Shown here: in pieces, positions 8,821-15,538 of the stretch | Layout of the letters: each line of letters begins with the position of its first letter | How positions within the stretch are numbered: position 1 is the first letter of the stretch | IMG/VR virus record: IMGVR_UViG_3300033150_000367 | Span: 1 to 39,896 of that record | From: a virus | DNA: 39,896 bases | Strand: one strand, 5' to 3' | Notes under the pieces: model-generated | What the model saw: the letters and a program-made list of their open reading frames with translations, nothing else | The model's database searches: none | Told to the model about the DNA's origin: nothing | Translations under genes and position numbers: made by a program

Positions 8821-9199
8821 TTGGGGAATGAAAATTAGCAAAGACGGAGAAGATGTTAAAACAACGGCAGATAAAAATCTAACAACATCTTCAAAGTTTA
8901 ATCAGTTTAAAATACATTCACAGGGAAGTTTCACGGTGACTGTTCCAAATGGAATGGTGGTTGGTTCAACAACTATAAATCACGGATTAGGATATATACC
9001 AGCTATATTGGTATTTTTAGAAGAAATATCTGGAAGCGGAAAGAAATATATGTGTATGTTCAAAGGAACAAACAATATAGACGCAGAAGTTGGAACAGCT
9101 AATTTAGTTGTAGATGTGACTTATCCAATTTCAGGTGCTGCAGTGGGGGATCAGGTTCACGATGGATATTACTTTATTTTTAAAGATAATTTAGTATGA
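8813..9199 (+). CDS. Tail-tip protein B of three tandem paralogues
   Basis: The 128-residue protein starts MGNWGMKISKDGEDVKTTAD and carries NLTTSSKFNQFKI, corresponding to the block in paralogues A and C. The second motif is NHGLGYIPAILVFLEE. The C-terminal region is different from A and C and lacks the cysteine-rich or proline-rich stretches seen there. Overlapping starts and stops indicate a single translated series generated by tandem duplication and then diversification. Confidence 0.72.
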   Translation: MGNWGMKISKDGEDVKTTADKNLTTSSKFNQFKIHSQGSFTVTVPNGMVVGSTTINHGLGYIPAILVFLEEISGSGKKYMCMFKGTNNIDAEVGTANLVVDVTYPISGAAVGDQVHDGYYFIFKDNLV

Positions 9200-9591
9200 C
9201 AGATTACGGAGAAAAAATATCAAGGGATGGATATGATGTAAAAACAGCGACAGATAAGCAATTAGTTTTGAGCTCAAAATTTAAAACATTTACAATTGCT
9301 TTATCAGGAAGTTTTAATATAACAATTTCAAGCGGTGATTATAGAACAAGAACATCAGTAGCTCACGGATTGGGATATGTTCCAGCGTTTATTATAGAGG
9401 GAAAAATGAGCACGGAAAGCCAATATAAAAAATTGCCATATACTCCAGCTAAATTTGATGTTGTAAATCCATTCTTATATTGCTGGGCGGATGATACAAA
9501 TATTTATGTAGAATTACAATATGGATTAGGAGCTCCAGCAAATAAAACTGCTAATATAAAATATTTTATTTTTAATAATCAAATACAATGA
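9196..9591 (+). CDS. Tail-tip protein C of three tandem paralogues
   Basis: The 131-residue protein starts MTDYGEKISRDGYDVKTATD with QLVLSSKFKTFTI, the clearest match to paralogue A, and has VAHGLGYVPAFIIEGKM as the second shared motif. Its distal half is unlike the others and ends TANIKYFIFNNQIQ; A ends with a comparable YNIYYFILIED strand, suggesting that a terminal strand is also conserved. ATGA overlap joins it to the next gene. Confidence 0.72.
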   Translation: MTDYGEKISRDGYDVKTATDKQLVLSSKFKTFTIALSGSFNITISSGDYRTRTSVAHGLGYVPAFIIEGKMSTESQYKKLPYTPAKFDVVNPFLYCWADDTNIYVELQYGLGAPANKTANIKYFIFNNQIQ

Positions 9592-9860
9592 TACTATTTT
9601 ACAACAAAAAAACAGGGAATATTTTTGGAACTATTGATGGGAGAGTTCATAATGAAAAACAACTAAATAATTACATAGTGGACAAAAGCATAGAAGAAAA
9701 AGAGATAGGAAAATTTGTTATTGGTTGGATTCAAAAAGGCGGAAAACAGATAGGACAAAATCTAGACCAATTTAAAACATTGGAAAAATTTGAAAGTATT
9801 AGTCCAGTTAGTCCTCTGGATTATAAAATTGAAAATGGAAAATTATTATTAAATAAATAA
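9588..9860 (+). CDS. Small tail-associated protein, unknown function
   Basis: The 90-residue protein starts MILFYNKKTGNIFGTIDGRV, a strand-turn-strand opening that I have the impression of seeing in other phage tail-tip operons, and continues with a mixed helix/strand segment. I can assign no function. Its location inside the tip cluster, translationally coupled to paralogue C, suggests a structural or chaperone role. Confidence 0.62.
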   Translation: MILFYNKKTGNIFGTIDGRVHNEKQLNNYIVDKSIEEKEIGKFVIGWIQKGGKQIGQNLDQFKTLEKFESISPVSPLDYKIENGKLLLNK

Positions 9861-9864
9861 AAAT

Positions 9865-10659
9865 ATGTTAAATAAAGCAACTGCCAAAACGATAATTAAA
9901 AGTGCGGAATACAATGAGAATATGGAAGCGGTAGAAGATGGCTGGATACCAGCTGGAGAAACTTGGACATATGCTTCAGCAGACGCACCAACTTATATTT
10001 TCACGATTACAGGGGATAAGACCTCTAATTATTCAGCAGGAATGAAAATTAAATTAACTCAGCCAACTGATGGGGTTAAATATGGAATTATAACAAAGGT
10101 AGCTTATTCTGCTCCTAATACAACAATTACGATTTATATGGGGACTGATTATGATTTAGACAATGAAGCTATTACTAGTCCGTATTATTCATTGGTAAAA
10201 GCTCCCCACGGATTTCCATTAGATCCTGACAAATGGACGGTGGAGGTAACAGATGCTAATAATAGGACTCAAGCTAATGCTGCTAACGGAACTTGGTATA
10301 ATATAGATGCTTCGCATAAAATTAATGTTCCAATTGGTATTTGGGAAGTCGGATATATAGCTTATCCTTTGGTAGAAGAACAATCATTAAGATATGTTTC
10401 TGTAATGTTGACCTTGTCAAAAGCAAATAACACACAAGATGATAATGAGTTTTCAACTATAGCTCAAAACAGGGCTGAAATTGGAGCAAATTTCTTACGG
10501 GCTGGAGGTTCATTAACAACCAGAAAGAATCTAAATTTATCCACCAAGGACACTTATTACTTAAATGCGATGTCATCATGGATTGGTGGTGATGACGATA
10601 TAATTATAAATGGAAGTGTGATAACAACTAGAATATGGGCAATTTGTGCTTATTTATAA
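9865..10659 (+). CDS. Tail fibre / receptor-binding type virion protein
   Basis: The 264-residue protein has an N-terminal tail-binding-like helix (ATAKTIIKSAEYNENMEAVEDG) and then DGWIPAGETWTYASADAPTY, a beta-rich block seen in tail-fibre-type proteins of many phages. The middle resembles an OB-like strand set (MKIKLTQPTDGVKYGIITKV), and the C-terminal half looks like a jelly-roll with WEVGYIAYPLVEEQSL. It is last in the tip cluster, the usual place for the receptor-binding protein. Receptor and trimerisation cannot be deduced here. Confidence 0.72.
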   Translation: MLNKATAKTIIKSAEYNENMEAVEDGWIPAGETWTYASADAPTYIFTITGDKTSNYSAGMKIKLTQPTDGVKYGIITKVAYSAPNTTITIYMGTDYDLDNEAITSPYYSLVKAPHGFPLDPDKWTVEVTDANNRTQANAANGTWYNIDASHKINVPIGIWEVGYIAYPLVEEQSLRYVSVMLTLSKANNTQDDNEFSTIAQNRAEIGANFLRAGGSLTTRKNLNLSTKDTYYLNAMSSWIGGDDDIIINGSVITTRIWAICAYL

Positions 10660-10672
10660 ATAATTAAAAAAT

Positions 10673-10846
10673 ATGAATAATCTAAAAAGGCTTTGGTCTA
10701 GCCGAACAATAAGACTAGCTTTACTTCAGGCAATAGTAGGAATTGCAATAGCATTTGCTACTGAATATGAAGCGGTCGGAATAGTTGCTATTATTAAATC
10801 AGTGGCTGATATTTTAATCAGAATAGATACAAAGACAGAATTATGA
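10673..10846 (+). CDS. Small membrane protein, holin candidate
   Basis: The 57-residue protein has a charged N terminus (MNNLKRLWSSRTIR), a hydrophobic helix over residues 15-30 (LALLQAIVGIAIAFAT), a short turn, and a second moderately hydrophobic segment ending in DILIRIDTKTEL. This resembles very small phage holin-like proteins that begin S-R-T-I and end with a charged R-x-T tail. It follows the tail-tip genes and precedes another one-span membrane protein, a lysis-module position. The start has an A-rich leader (AATTAAAAAATATG). Confidence 0.55.
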   Translation: MNNLKRLWSSRTIRLALLQAIVGIAIAFATEYEAVGIVAIIKSVADILIRIDTKTEL

Positions 10847-11130
10847 GTGACGAAAAAAAATCATTTGTAAGAAATGAATTGAAATGGATAAGTATTGTTG
10901 TAGCTTTTACAGCGTCGGTTTTATTTAATTATTTTGCAGTGACTAAATCTGTAAATATGAATACTTATAGAATAACTGAAATAGAAAAAGATAGAGCATT
11001 CAAGTGGTCTAATTATGAAGAATGCACAGAAGAAAGAAATGAATTATTAAGATCCATAAGTTTGGATATAGCAGTTATTAAAACAAAATTAGAGATTGAA
11101 AATGGAGCTCATCGAAAATTTGGAGGATAA
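10843..11130 (+). CDS. Membrane-anchored coiled-coil protein, possible lysis accessory
   Basis: The 95-residue protein has one transmembrane helix at about residues 14-33 (LKWISIVVAFTASVLFNYFA) and then a helical, charged C-terminal region ending DIAVIKTKLEIENG. The order charged start, membrane helix and coiled coil resembles XhlA-type or other holin-associated proteins, though the domain order is reversed relative to some members. It overlaps the holin candidate by an ATGA, so the two are probably coupled. Confidence 0.55.
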   Translation: MSDEKKSFVRNELKWISIVVAFTASVLFNYFAVTKSVNMNTYRITEIEKDRAFKWSNYEECTEERNELLRSISLDIAVIKTKLEIENGAHRKFGG

Positions 11131-11131
11131 A

Positions 11132-11212
11132 ATGGCTTTCGCAATTAGTTTTGATATAGCAATTGTTGTCGGTTTAATACTTTTCTTATGGTGGCTTGAC
11201 AGGAGGTTCTAA
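11132..11212 (+). CDS. 26-residue single-span membrane peptide
   Basis: The open frame is atg at 11132 to taa at 11210-11212. The peptide is one membrane span (AISFDIAIVVGLILFLWWLD) followed by two Arg. It has an SD (GGAGG) just upstream, and its stop overlaps the next ATG as TAATG. It could be a lysis-associated peptide or the leader of the cassette that follows; its small size keeps confidence moderate. Confidence 0.55.
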   Translation: MAFAISFDIAIVVGLILFLWWLDRRF

Positions 11213-11376
11213 TGAAAACAATTTATCGTAAGATTTGTCCTATTTGCCAAAAGGAAGATAACAAAAATGCTAACACGCATAAAGTTATCAAAAAAATTTG
11301 CAGTCGTTGCCTCAGAGAAATCCGTAATTCAATGTGGATTAAGGAATGGGTAAAGCAGAAAAAAGGAGGTACATAA
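11212..11376 (+). CDS. 54-residue zinc-finger protein
   Basis: The protein has a C-P-I-C pair at residues 9-12 and C-S-R-C at 30-33, a four-cysteine zinc site, flanked by many Lys and Arg. AGGAGG lies upstream with close spacing and its TAA overlaps the next ATG. Nucleic-acid binding is likely from charge and zinc site, but the target is unknown. It belongs to an SD-driven group of tiny genes with more G+C than the phage average. Confidence 0.68.
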   Translation: MKTIYRKICPICQKEDNKNANTHKVIKKICSRCLREIRNSMWIKEWVKQKKGGT

Positions 11377-11603
11377 TGGTAGAGATTAGAAAGTGTAGTG
11401 GTTGCGGACGGATCTTAGGATGTAAAAACGCTGGACTGGAACGCCTCTGTATGCACTGCCAAAAGTATGAGCTGTGTATATTCCGCCTAAGATATTCACA
11501 CACCTCTGCCAATAATGTCAAAGATATTAAAGGCATAAAATTCTGCGTTTGTGATATTTGCCAACGAGAGCGTATGGAGGGAGGACAAAATGCAGTATTA
11601 TGA
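11376..11603 (+). CDS. 75-residue cysteine-rich zinc-binding protein
   Basis: I chose ATG 11376 over an upstream ATG at 11346 because AAGGAGGT (11363-11370) lies five bases before it. Cysteines occur as C-S-G-C, C-M-H-C and C-V-C-D-I-C, enough for two zinc sites. The codon use includes CGC, CTC and GGA, unlike the surrounding A/T-rich genes. Function is unrecognised; it could be a regulator or an anti-host protein. Confidence 0.7.
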   Translation: MVEIRKCSGCGRILGCKNAGLERLCMHCQKYELCIFRLRYSHTSANNVKDIKGIKFCVCDICQRERMEGGQNAVL

Positions 11604-11790
11604 ATCCATAGAAAACGATGATACAATAGCCATAATTTTTGAAGGCAATGAGATACCACTCGGTTTCAAAGTAATGTCTGACCTTTTGAAAATTATGGAG
11701 ATGAATGGAGGGACACAATCTCCTGAAATGGAACACTGGCTCAAAGAAGCCAGAAAAAAGTTTTATCCATCATCTGAAACCCTCCAATAA
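11590..11790 (+). CDS. 66-residue acidic protein of unknown function
   Basis: ATG 11590 follows GGAGGGAGG, so I favour it over the upstream ATG at 11551. The protein is acidic, lacks cysteine, and has a probable strand-rich N-terminal half (TIAIIFEGNEIPLGFKV) followed by two helices. It overlaps the preceding gene by 14 bases. I recognise no family. Confidence 0.62.
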   Translation: MQYYESIENDDTIAIIFEGNEIPLGFKVMSDLLKIMEMNGGTQSPEMEHWLKEARKKFYPSSETLQ

Positions 11791-11818
11791 AACGAGGGAG
11801 TAAGCTGGAATTTCCAGC
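11780..11818 (+). repeat. Two short inverted repeats before the last cassette gene
   Basis: CCCTC at 11780-11784 can pair with GAGGG at 11794-11798, and GCTGGAATTTCCAGC at 11804-11818 is a perfect palindrome around its central T. They lie between the 66-residue gene and the SD of the next gene (AAGGAGG at 11827-11833). The second could be a protein-binding site or a small RNA hairpin; neither is followed by a U-run. Confidence 0.5.
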
Positions 11819-11837
11819 CTACTAAAAAGGAGGATAA

Positions 11838-12035
11838 ATGAAAATTTGCGGAAGCTGTGTATTCTTTGTTGCAGAAAAAAATATAAGATCCATAGAAGAA
11901 TCTTATTGCGTTCTACAAATGAAAAAAGCAAAGAGGACTGATACAGCGTGCAAAAACTTTGAACAGAAAAATGATTCAAAGATGCTCAATGTTTTATCAA
12001 GAAATAATGAAACAATGTTTCACGGATTTTCATAA
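11838..12035 (+). CDS. 65-residue four-cysteine protein
   Basis: The protein begins MKICGSCVFF and contains C at residues 4, 7, about 24 and about 39 (ACKNFE), the spacing of small zinc-binding phage proteins of the form C-x-x-C, C, A-C-x-x-F. The SD is nearly perfect, and an intrinsic terminator starts within the stop codon. I do not recognise a function. Confidence 0.68.
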   Translation: MKICGSCVFFVAEKNIRSIEESYCVLQMKKAKRTDTACKNFEQKNDSKMLNVLSRNNETMFHGFS

Positions 12036-12062
12036 GCAGGCTTAAAAAAAGTCTGCTTTTTT
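12034..12062 (+). terminator. Intrinsic terminator closing the SD cassette
   Basis: AAGCAGGCTT (12034-12043) pairs with AAGTCTGCTT (12049-12058) through ten pairs with one G-U, five-A loop, followed by a T-run to 12062. It closes the late transcription unit that runs from the head and tail genes. Confidence 0.88.
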
Positions 12063-12074
12063 AAAATAATAATG

Positions 12075-12104
12075 TAATGGTTTAGAGGCTTGTCTAAGCC
12101 ATTA
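12075..12104 (+). repeat. Hairpin without U-run beside a DnaA box
   Basis: TAATGGTTTAGA (12075-12086) pairs with TCTAAGCCATTA (12093-12104) with one G-U pair and a six-base loop (GGCTTG). A consensus DnaA box begins six bases later. The lack of a T-run argues against a terminator; an origin-associated hairpin or operator is possible. Confidence 0.55.
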
Positions 12105-12109
12105 TAAAG

Positions 12110-12118
12110 TTATCCACA
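12110..12118 (+). promoter_or_regulatory. Consensus DnaA box
   Basis: TTATCCACA is the exact consensus 9-mer. It lies 19 bases upstream of the -35 element at 12138. The same spacing is found at 23348, so it may regulate the promoter rather than mark an origin. Confidence 0.6.
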
Positions 12119-12137
12119 GAATAAAACATAAAAACAC

Positions 12138-12166
12138 TTGACAAAACAAACAAAGGGGAGTATACT
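12138..12166 (+). promoter_or_regulatory. Sigma-70 promoter before the lysin
   Basis: TTGACA at 12138-12143, 17-bp spacer, TATACT at 12161-12166. It would initiate near 12173 and transcribe the 36-residue gene and the 3D-domain lysin. It follows the late terminator directly. Confidence 0.85.
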
Positions 12167-12195
12167 AGAGATAGTCAAATATTAATAATAAAAAT

Positions 12196-12306
12196 ATGGT
12201 TATCAAAGAGTTTTACGGAAATTATAAAGTTTATACATTATATGACGGTTTTATAAAAATAGACTTTATAAAAGATAACGGAGTTTGGTTAATAAGAGTT
12301 GATTAA
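12196..12306 (+). CDS. 36-residue hypothetical protein
   Basis: A short open frame with the A-rich leader AATAAAAATATG, aromatic-rich (MVIKEFYGNYKVYTLYDGF) and likely a small beta sheet. It is the first gene after the 12138 promoter. No family recognised. Confidence 0.5.
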   Translation: MVIKEFYGNYKVYTLYDGFIKIDFIKDNGVWLIRVD

Positions 12307-12342
12307 TTATTAAAAAGTTTTGGGTGAAACTTAAAACAAATT

Positions 12343-12888
12343 ATGCGTAAAAAAAGGACAGTTGAATTTACGGAGTCTGATTATTTAAAAATAAGGATTG
12401 CGATCATTCTATTGTCAATCGTAATTGGAACTTCTTATATGTTTGTTTATGAGGAGATAAACGAACTAAGAAGCGACTACCGAGAAGCGATGAAGATAGT
12501 AGATGATTATAATGATAGAAAAAGTGTCCGTGCTTCGGTGAAAGCGGAGGCACTGGACACGCCTATGCGGGAAAGCGGTGAGGGCTTTGAGCCAACCGCA
12601 CCTGCTAAGGAGATAGGAGAGATTTCAGCATACAATGCGGAAGAAAATCAAACAGACGGAGATCCGACAATTATGGCTTCTGGCAAAAAAGTTTATGAGG
12701 GAGCAATAGCTTGTCCGTCAAGATTTGCATTCGGGGATAAAATAGAAATTGAAGGATTAGGAATTTATATATGCGAAGATAGAATGAATGCAAGATACCG
12801 ACATACGAATAACTTTGATATTTTTATGTGGGATCATAATGAAGCAATTAATTTCGGAAGAAAAGAATTAAGTTTTAATAAAATATAA
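12343..12888 (+). CDS. Membrane-anchored 3D-domain protein, putative peptidoglycan hydrolase
   Basis: Residues 17-35 form a membrane helix after a basic start. A linker with coiled-coil character follows, and about residues 92-175 match the 3D (Asp-rich, double-psi beta-barrel) domain seen in MltA-related lytic transglycosylases and phage lysins: A-Y-N-A then D-G-D-P-T, A-S-G, F-G-D-K-I-E-I, C-E-D-R and F-D-I. A signal-anchor lysin would be exported by the host and act on the wall. The linker is G/C richer than the rest. The TAA overlaps the next ATG. The lysin role is inferred. Confidence 0.8.
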   Translation: MRKKRTVEFTESDYLKIRIAIILLSIVIGTSYMFVYEEINELRSDYREAMKIVDDYNDRKSVRASVKAEALDTPMRESGEGFEPTAPAKEIGEISAYNAEENQTDGDPTIMASGKKVYEGAIACPSRFAFGDKIEIEGLGIYICEDRMNARYRHTNNFDIFMWDHNEAINFGRKELSFNKI

Positions 12889-13025
12889 TGATAGAAATAT
12901 TCAAAAATTCAAATTCAATATCAGATTTTATAGAAGAGTTAGAAAACGAAAACGAGCTAAGCGAAAATGAAAAAGAAGAAGCCGTGTGTATATATTATGA
13001 GTTAGATTTTAAATACAAAAACTAG
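12888..13025 (+). CDS. 45-residue acidic protein
   Basis: The open frame starts at the TAATG overlap with the lysin stop. It contains an acidic helix (SDFIEELENENELSENEKEE) and one cysteine. Coupled translation supports it as a gene; function is unknown. Confidence 0.5.
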   Translation: MIEIFKNSNSISDFIEELENENELSENEKEEAVCIYYELDFKYKN

Positions 13026-13032
13026 AAAAAAC

Positions 13033-13060
13033 TTGACAAAAGATAAAAAAGGAATATAAT
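13033..13060 (+). promoter_or_regulatory. Promoter of the recombination operon
   Basis: TTGACA at 13033-13038, 16-bp spacer, TATAAT at 13055-13060. It precedes the HTH gene at 13099 and probably drives the ERF-YqaJ module. Confidence 0.87.
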
Positions 13061-13098
13061 AAAGAAAAGGTCGGAGTATAAACATTAAATAGAAATAT

Positions 13099-13314
13099 AT
13101 GATAGAAAAAGATAAGTGGTATTCATTGAAAGAAATAAAAGAAAAAAAACTAATACCGATTTTCAAATCTTCTTATTCAGCTATTAAATGGATTGAAGCT
13201 AAAAAGTTAAAAGCTATTAAGATAGGAACTGATAAAGGGACAAGATATAAAATAAAAGGATCGTGGATTATAGAATTTATAGCTAAATGGGAAAGTGGAG
13301 ATTTTCATAATTAA
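13099..13314 (+). CDS. Excisionase/MerR-like helix-turn-helix protein
   Basis: The 71-residue basic protein has KWYSLKEIKEKKLIP followed by YSAIKWIEAKKLKAIKIGTD and RYKIKGSWIIEFI, the fold order of small winged HTH (HTH_17/excisionase) proteins. It is the first gene of an operon that begins with its own strong promoter, so it may regulate that operon or act in replication. No integrase is present, which makes a true excisionase less likely. Confidence 0.7.
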   Translation: MIEKDKWYSLKEIKEKKLIPIFKSSYSAIKWIEAKKLKAIKIGTDKGTRYKIKGSWIIEFIAKWESGDFHN

Positions 13315-13327
13315 TTAAATTAAAAAA

Positions 13328-14074
13328 ATGAAAAAGACAACAAAGAGTGTAGCTGTAAAAAAAACAGCCAAAGAACTCAAAGTCAATGCAAGGTTTTCAG
13401 TAGAAAGTTTAATGCAAAGAGCAATAGAGAAAGATGCTTCAGTTGAAGCATTGGAAAAAATAATGGTAATGAGAAAAGAACTCAAGGCAGAATTTGCAAG
13501 AGAAGAATATGATAAAGCAATTTCAAACTTTCAAATGAATTGCCCAGAAATTAAAAAAACGAAAAGCGTTCCGACTAGAAGCGGACAGATCGCCTATTCT
13601 TATGCACCGCTAGAATCAATAGTAAGGCAAGTTAAATCACTCCTTGCTGAAAACGGATTAAGCTATTCAATTGAAACTAAAACTAATGGCAAGGTAAAAT
13701 CAATTTGCCATATTCGCCACATCGCTGGACACAGCGAATCAAGTGAAATGGAAGTGCCACTAGGAACTAAAACAGGAGTAATGTCAGATAGTCAAGTAGT
13801 GGCTGCTGCCTCCACATTTTCCAAGAGATACGCATTTTGCAACGCTCTTGGAATAATGACTGGGGAAGAAGACAATGAAGAAAACTTAAAAGAAGCCAAC
13901 GGAAATGAAGTGGAAGAAGCGAAAGGAAAATTAAATAAGTGTATGAACGAAAAAGAATTATTATCCACTTGGAACAGTTTAACAAAAGAGCAAAAAGCGA
14001 ATAAGGAGATAATTGTAAAGGCGAACGAAATAAAAAATAATATTGCTGATGTAAAAAATAATTTACAAAAATAA
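13328..14074 (+). CDS. erf: ERF-family single-strand annealing protein
   Basis: The 248-residue protein has the ERF core: KTKSVPTRSGQIAYSYAPLE, then VKSLLAENGLSYSIET, LGTKTGVMSDSQVVAAASTF and SKRYAFCNALGIMTGEED, where the conserved Tyr, Arg and Leu-Gly turn are visible. ERF proteins form rings that anneal complementary ssDNA in phage recombination. The acidic C-terminal helix is variable in the family. The exonuclease downstream supplies its single strands. Confidence 0.93.
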   Translation: MKKTTKSVAVKKTAKELKVNARFSVESLMQRAIEKDASVEALEKIMVMRKELKAEFAREEYDKAISNFQMNCPEIKKTKSVPTRSGQIAYSYAPLESIVRQVKSLLAENGLSYSIETKTNGKVKSICHIRHIAGHSESSEMEVPLGTKTGVMSDSQVVAAASTFSKRYAFCNALGIMTGEEDNEENLKEANGNEVEEAKGKLNKCMNEKELLSTWNSLTKEQKANKEIIVKANEIKNNIADVKNNLQK

Positions 14075-14078
14075 AATT

Positions 14079-14678
14079 ATGAAGATTATAAAAGATTTTA
14101 AACAACTATCTCAAGAATGGTTTGAGGCGAGAAAAGGAAAAATGTCTAGCAGTCATTCTCAAGAGATAGGAAATAATGGAGCGGGATTGGATACTTATTG
14201 TAAAAAAGTAGTAATGGAAATGTTTTGTAATGACGAGGAGCATTACACAAATACCGATATTCAACGAGGTATAGAGCAAGAACCTAACGCCCGAATGATT
14301 TACGAACTTGAAAATGAAAAAGTTGAAGAAGTCGGACTGGTGGAATACAATGATTATTTTGTTTCATCTCCCGATGGCTTAGTTAAAGATGAGGGATGCC
14401 TAGAAATTAAATGTATGAATAATTTCAACCACTTCAATTTTATCTTAGATGGGAAAATTCCGAGTAAATGGCTGTGGCAAATGCAAGGACAGCTACTAGC
14501 GACAGGCAGAGAGTGGGTTGACTTCGTAGCTTACAACAAAAATTTTGACCGAAACCTGATAGTCGTAAGGGTGGAAAAAGATATGGTGATGCAGGAAAAG
14601 TTGATAATGGGAATTGAAAAAGGAAAAGAAATAATAATAAATTTAACAAAAAAATATGAAATATCCAAAACTTCATAA
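14079..14678 (+). CDS. YqaJ-family exonuclease
   Basis: The 199-residue protein contains all YqaJ (lambda-exonuclease-fold) motifs: QEWFEARKGKMSSS, RGIEQEPNARMIYE (residues 63-76), SPDGLV with D99, CLEIKC with E109 and K111, and WLWQMQGQLLATG. It digests one strand of dsDNA ends, giving the substrate for the ERF protein just upstream. Pairing of the two genes is typical in siphoviruses. It overlaps the next gene by 23 bases. Confidence 0.94.
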   Translation: MKIIKDFKQLSQEWFEARKGKMSSSHSQEIGNNGAGLDTYCKKVVMEMFCNDEEHYTNTDIQRGIEQEPNARMIYELENEKVEEVGLVEYNDYFVSSPDGLVKDEGCLEIKCMNNFNHFNFILDGKIPSKWLWQMQGQLLATGREWVDFVAYNKNFDRNLIVVRVEKDMVMQEKLIMGIEKGKEIIINLTKKYEISKTS

Positions 14679-15162
14679 TTTCAATGAAATGTTTACTCCA
14701 CCAGAAGCACTGGATTATATTGTTCCCTTTTTAGATAAAAGTTTAACTTACTGGGAAGCGTGCCACGGAGAAGGACACATAACAAACGAGTTGAGAGAAA
14801 GAGGTTTTACGATATCGGGAGATAAAAAGATTGATTGTTTAATTTCCGAACCAAAAGTAAAGTGGGATTTTTTAATAACAAATCCTCCATTCAATGGAAA
14901 TAAAAAATTTATAAGACGGGCGATAGAATTAAAAAAGCCGTTTGCGTTGCTCATAAGACTAGAGCATTTGGGAGGAGTAGAGGCGATGAAACTTTTAAAA
15001 GATTTGGATTTCAAAATAATAATCCCTGAAAAAAGAATAAATTATATCACTCCAAAAATGTTAGCAGGAAAAAAGGTCGGAGGATCACCGTTTCATTCTA
15101 TCTGGCTAACTTACAGAGTAAATTTACCAAAGCAAATAAATTATAATAAAAATAATAAATAA
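14656..15162 (+). CDS. Adenine-type DNA methyltransferase (NPPF)
   Basis: The 168-residue protein carries a shortened AdoMet motif WEACHGEGHIT (residues 33-43) after TPPEALDYIVPFL, and motif IV D-F-L-I-T-N-P-P-F at 71-79. Order I then IV and the TPPE opening fit the phage N6-adenine methyltransferase-like group. It lacks a specificity domain, is much smaller than restriction-linked methylases, and sits in the recombination operon, so it is probably an orphan enzyme protecting or marking phage DNA. Confidence 0.83.
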   Translation: MKYPKLHNFNEMFTPPEALDYIVPFLDKSLTYWEACHGEGHITNELRERGFTISGDKKIDCLISEPKVKWDFLITNPPFNGNKKFIRRAIELKKPFALLIRLEHLGGVEAMKLLKDLDFKIIIPEKRINYITPKMLAGKKVGGSPFHSIWLTYRVNLPKQINYNKNNK

Positions 15163-15167
15163 ATAAT

Positions 15168-15527
15168 ATGATAAAAATAAAAGCACTGACAGGTATAGAA
15201 TTTGAAAAACTTACAAAAAAAGAAAAGTTAAAAATGCCCTACACAGATAGGTTAGATATTTTAAAAAAAGAAGTTATATCAAGAGTTCTTTTTATTCCTA
15301 TCAGAAAAAAGGTCAATGGATACGGAGCAAGTGCGGTTTTCATTGAAAGTAGATTAGGTTGGAATAGAATAGTGGATTATGATTGTTTCAAGTTTTTTAT
15401 ATCTGATAAAGATAAAAGTTATAGATATATACAAGGAGATTTTCAGTATGGAGGAGTTGTTTTCTTTCTAGAAAAGGGAAGTTTAAGCAGATTCACGAAT
15501 GAATTTATCAAGAAATATAATAAATAA
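15168..15527 (+). CDS. Hypothetical protein of recombination operon
   Basis: The 119-residue basic protein has a helical N-terminal half and an aromatic-rich C-terminal half (GASAVFIESRLGWNRIVDYD; YRYIQGDFQYGGVVFF). No motif I recognise. It is tightly placed between the methyltransferase and the coiled-coil protein with an A-rich leader. Confidence 0.6.
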   Translation: MIKIKALTGIEFEKLTKKEKLKMPYTDRLDILKKEVISRVLFIPIRKKVNGYGASAVFIESRLGWNRIVDYDCFKFFISDKDKSYRYIQGDFQYGGVVFFLEKGSLSRFTNEFIKKYNK

Positions 15528-15538
15528 TAAAAAAAATT

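Noticed and set aside
13099-13314. Excisionase as evidence of lysogeny
   Set aside because: The HTH fold resembles excisionases, but no integrase, attachment site or repressor could be found. It is not enough to call the phage temperate.
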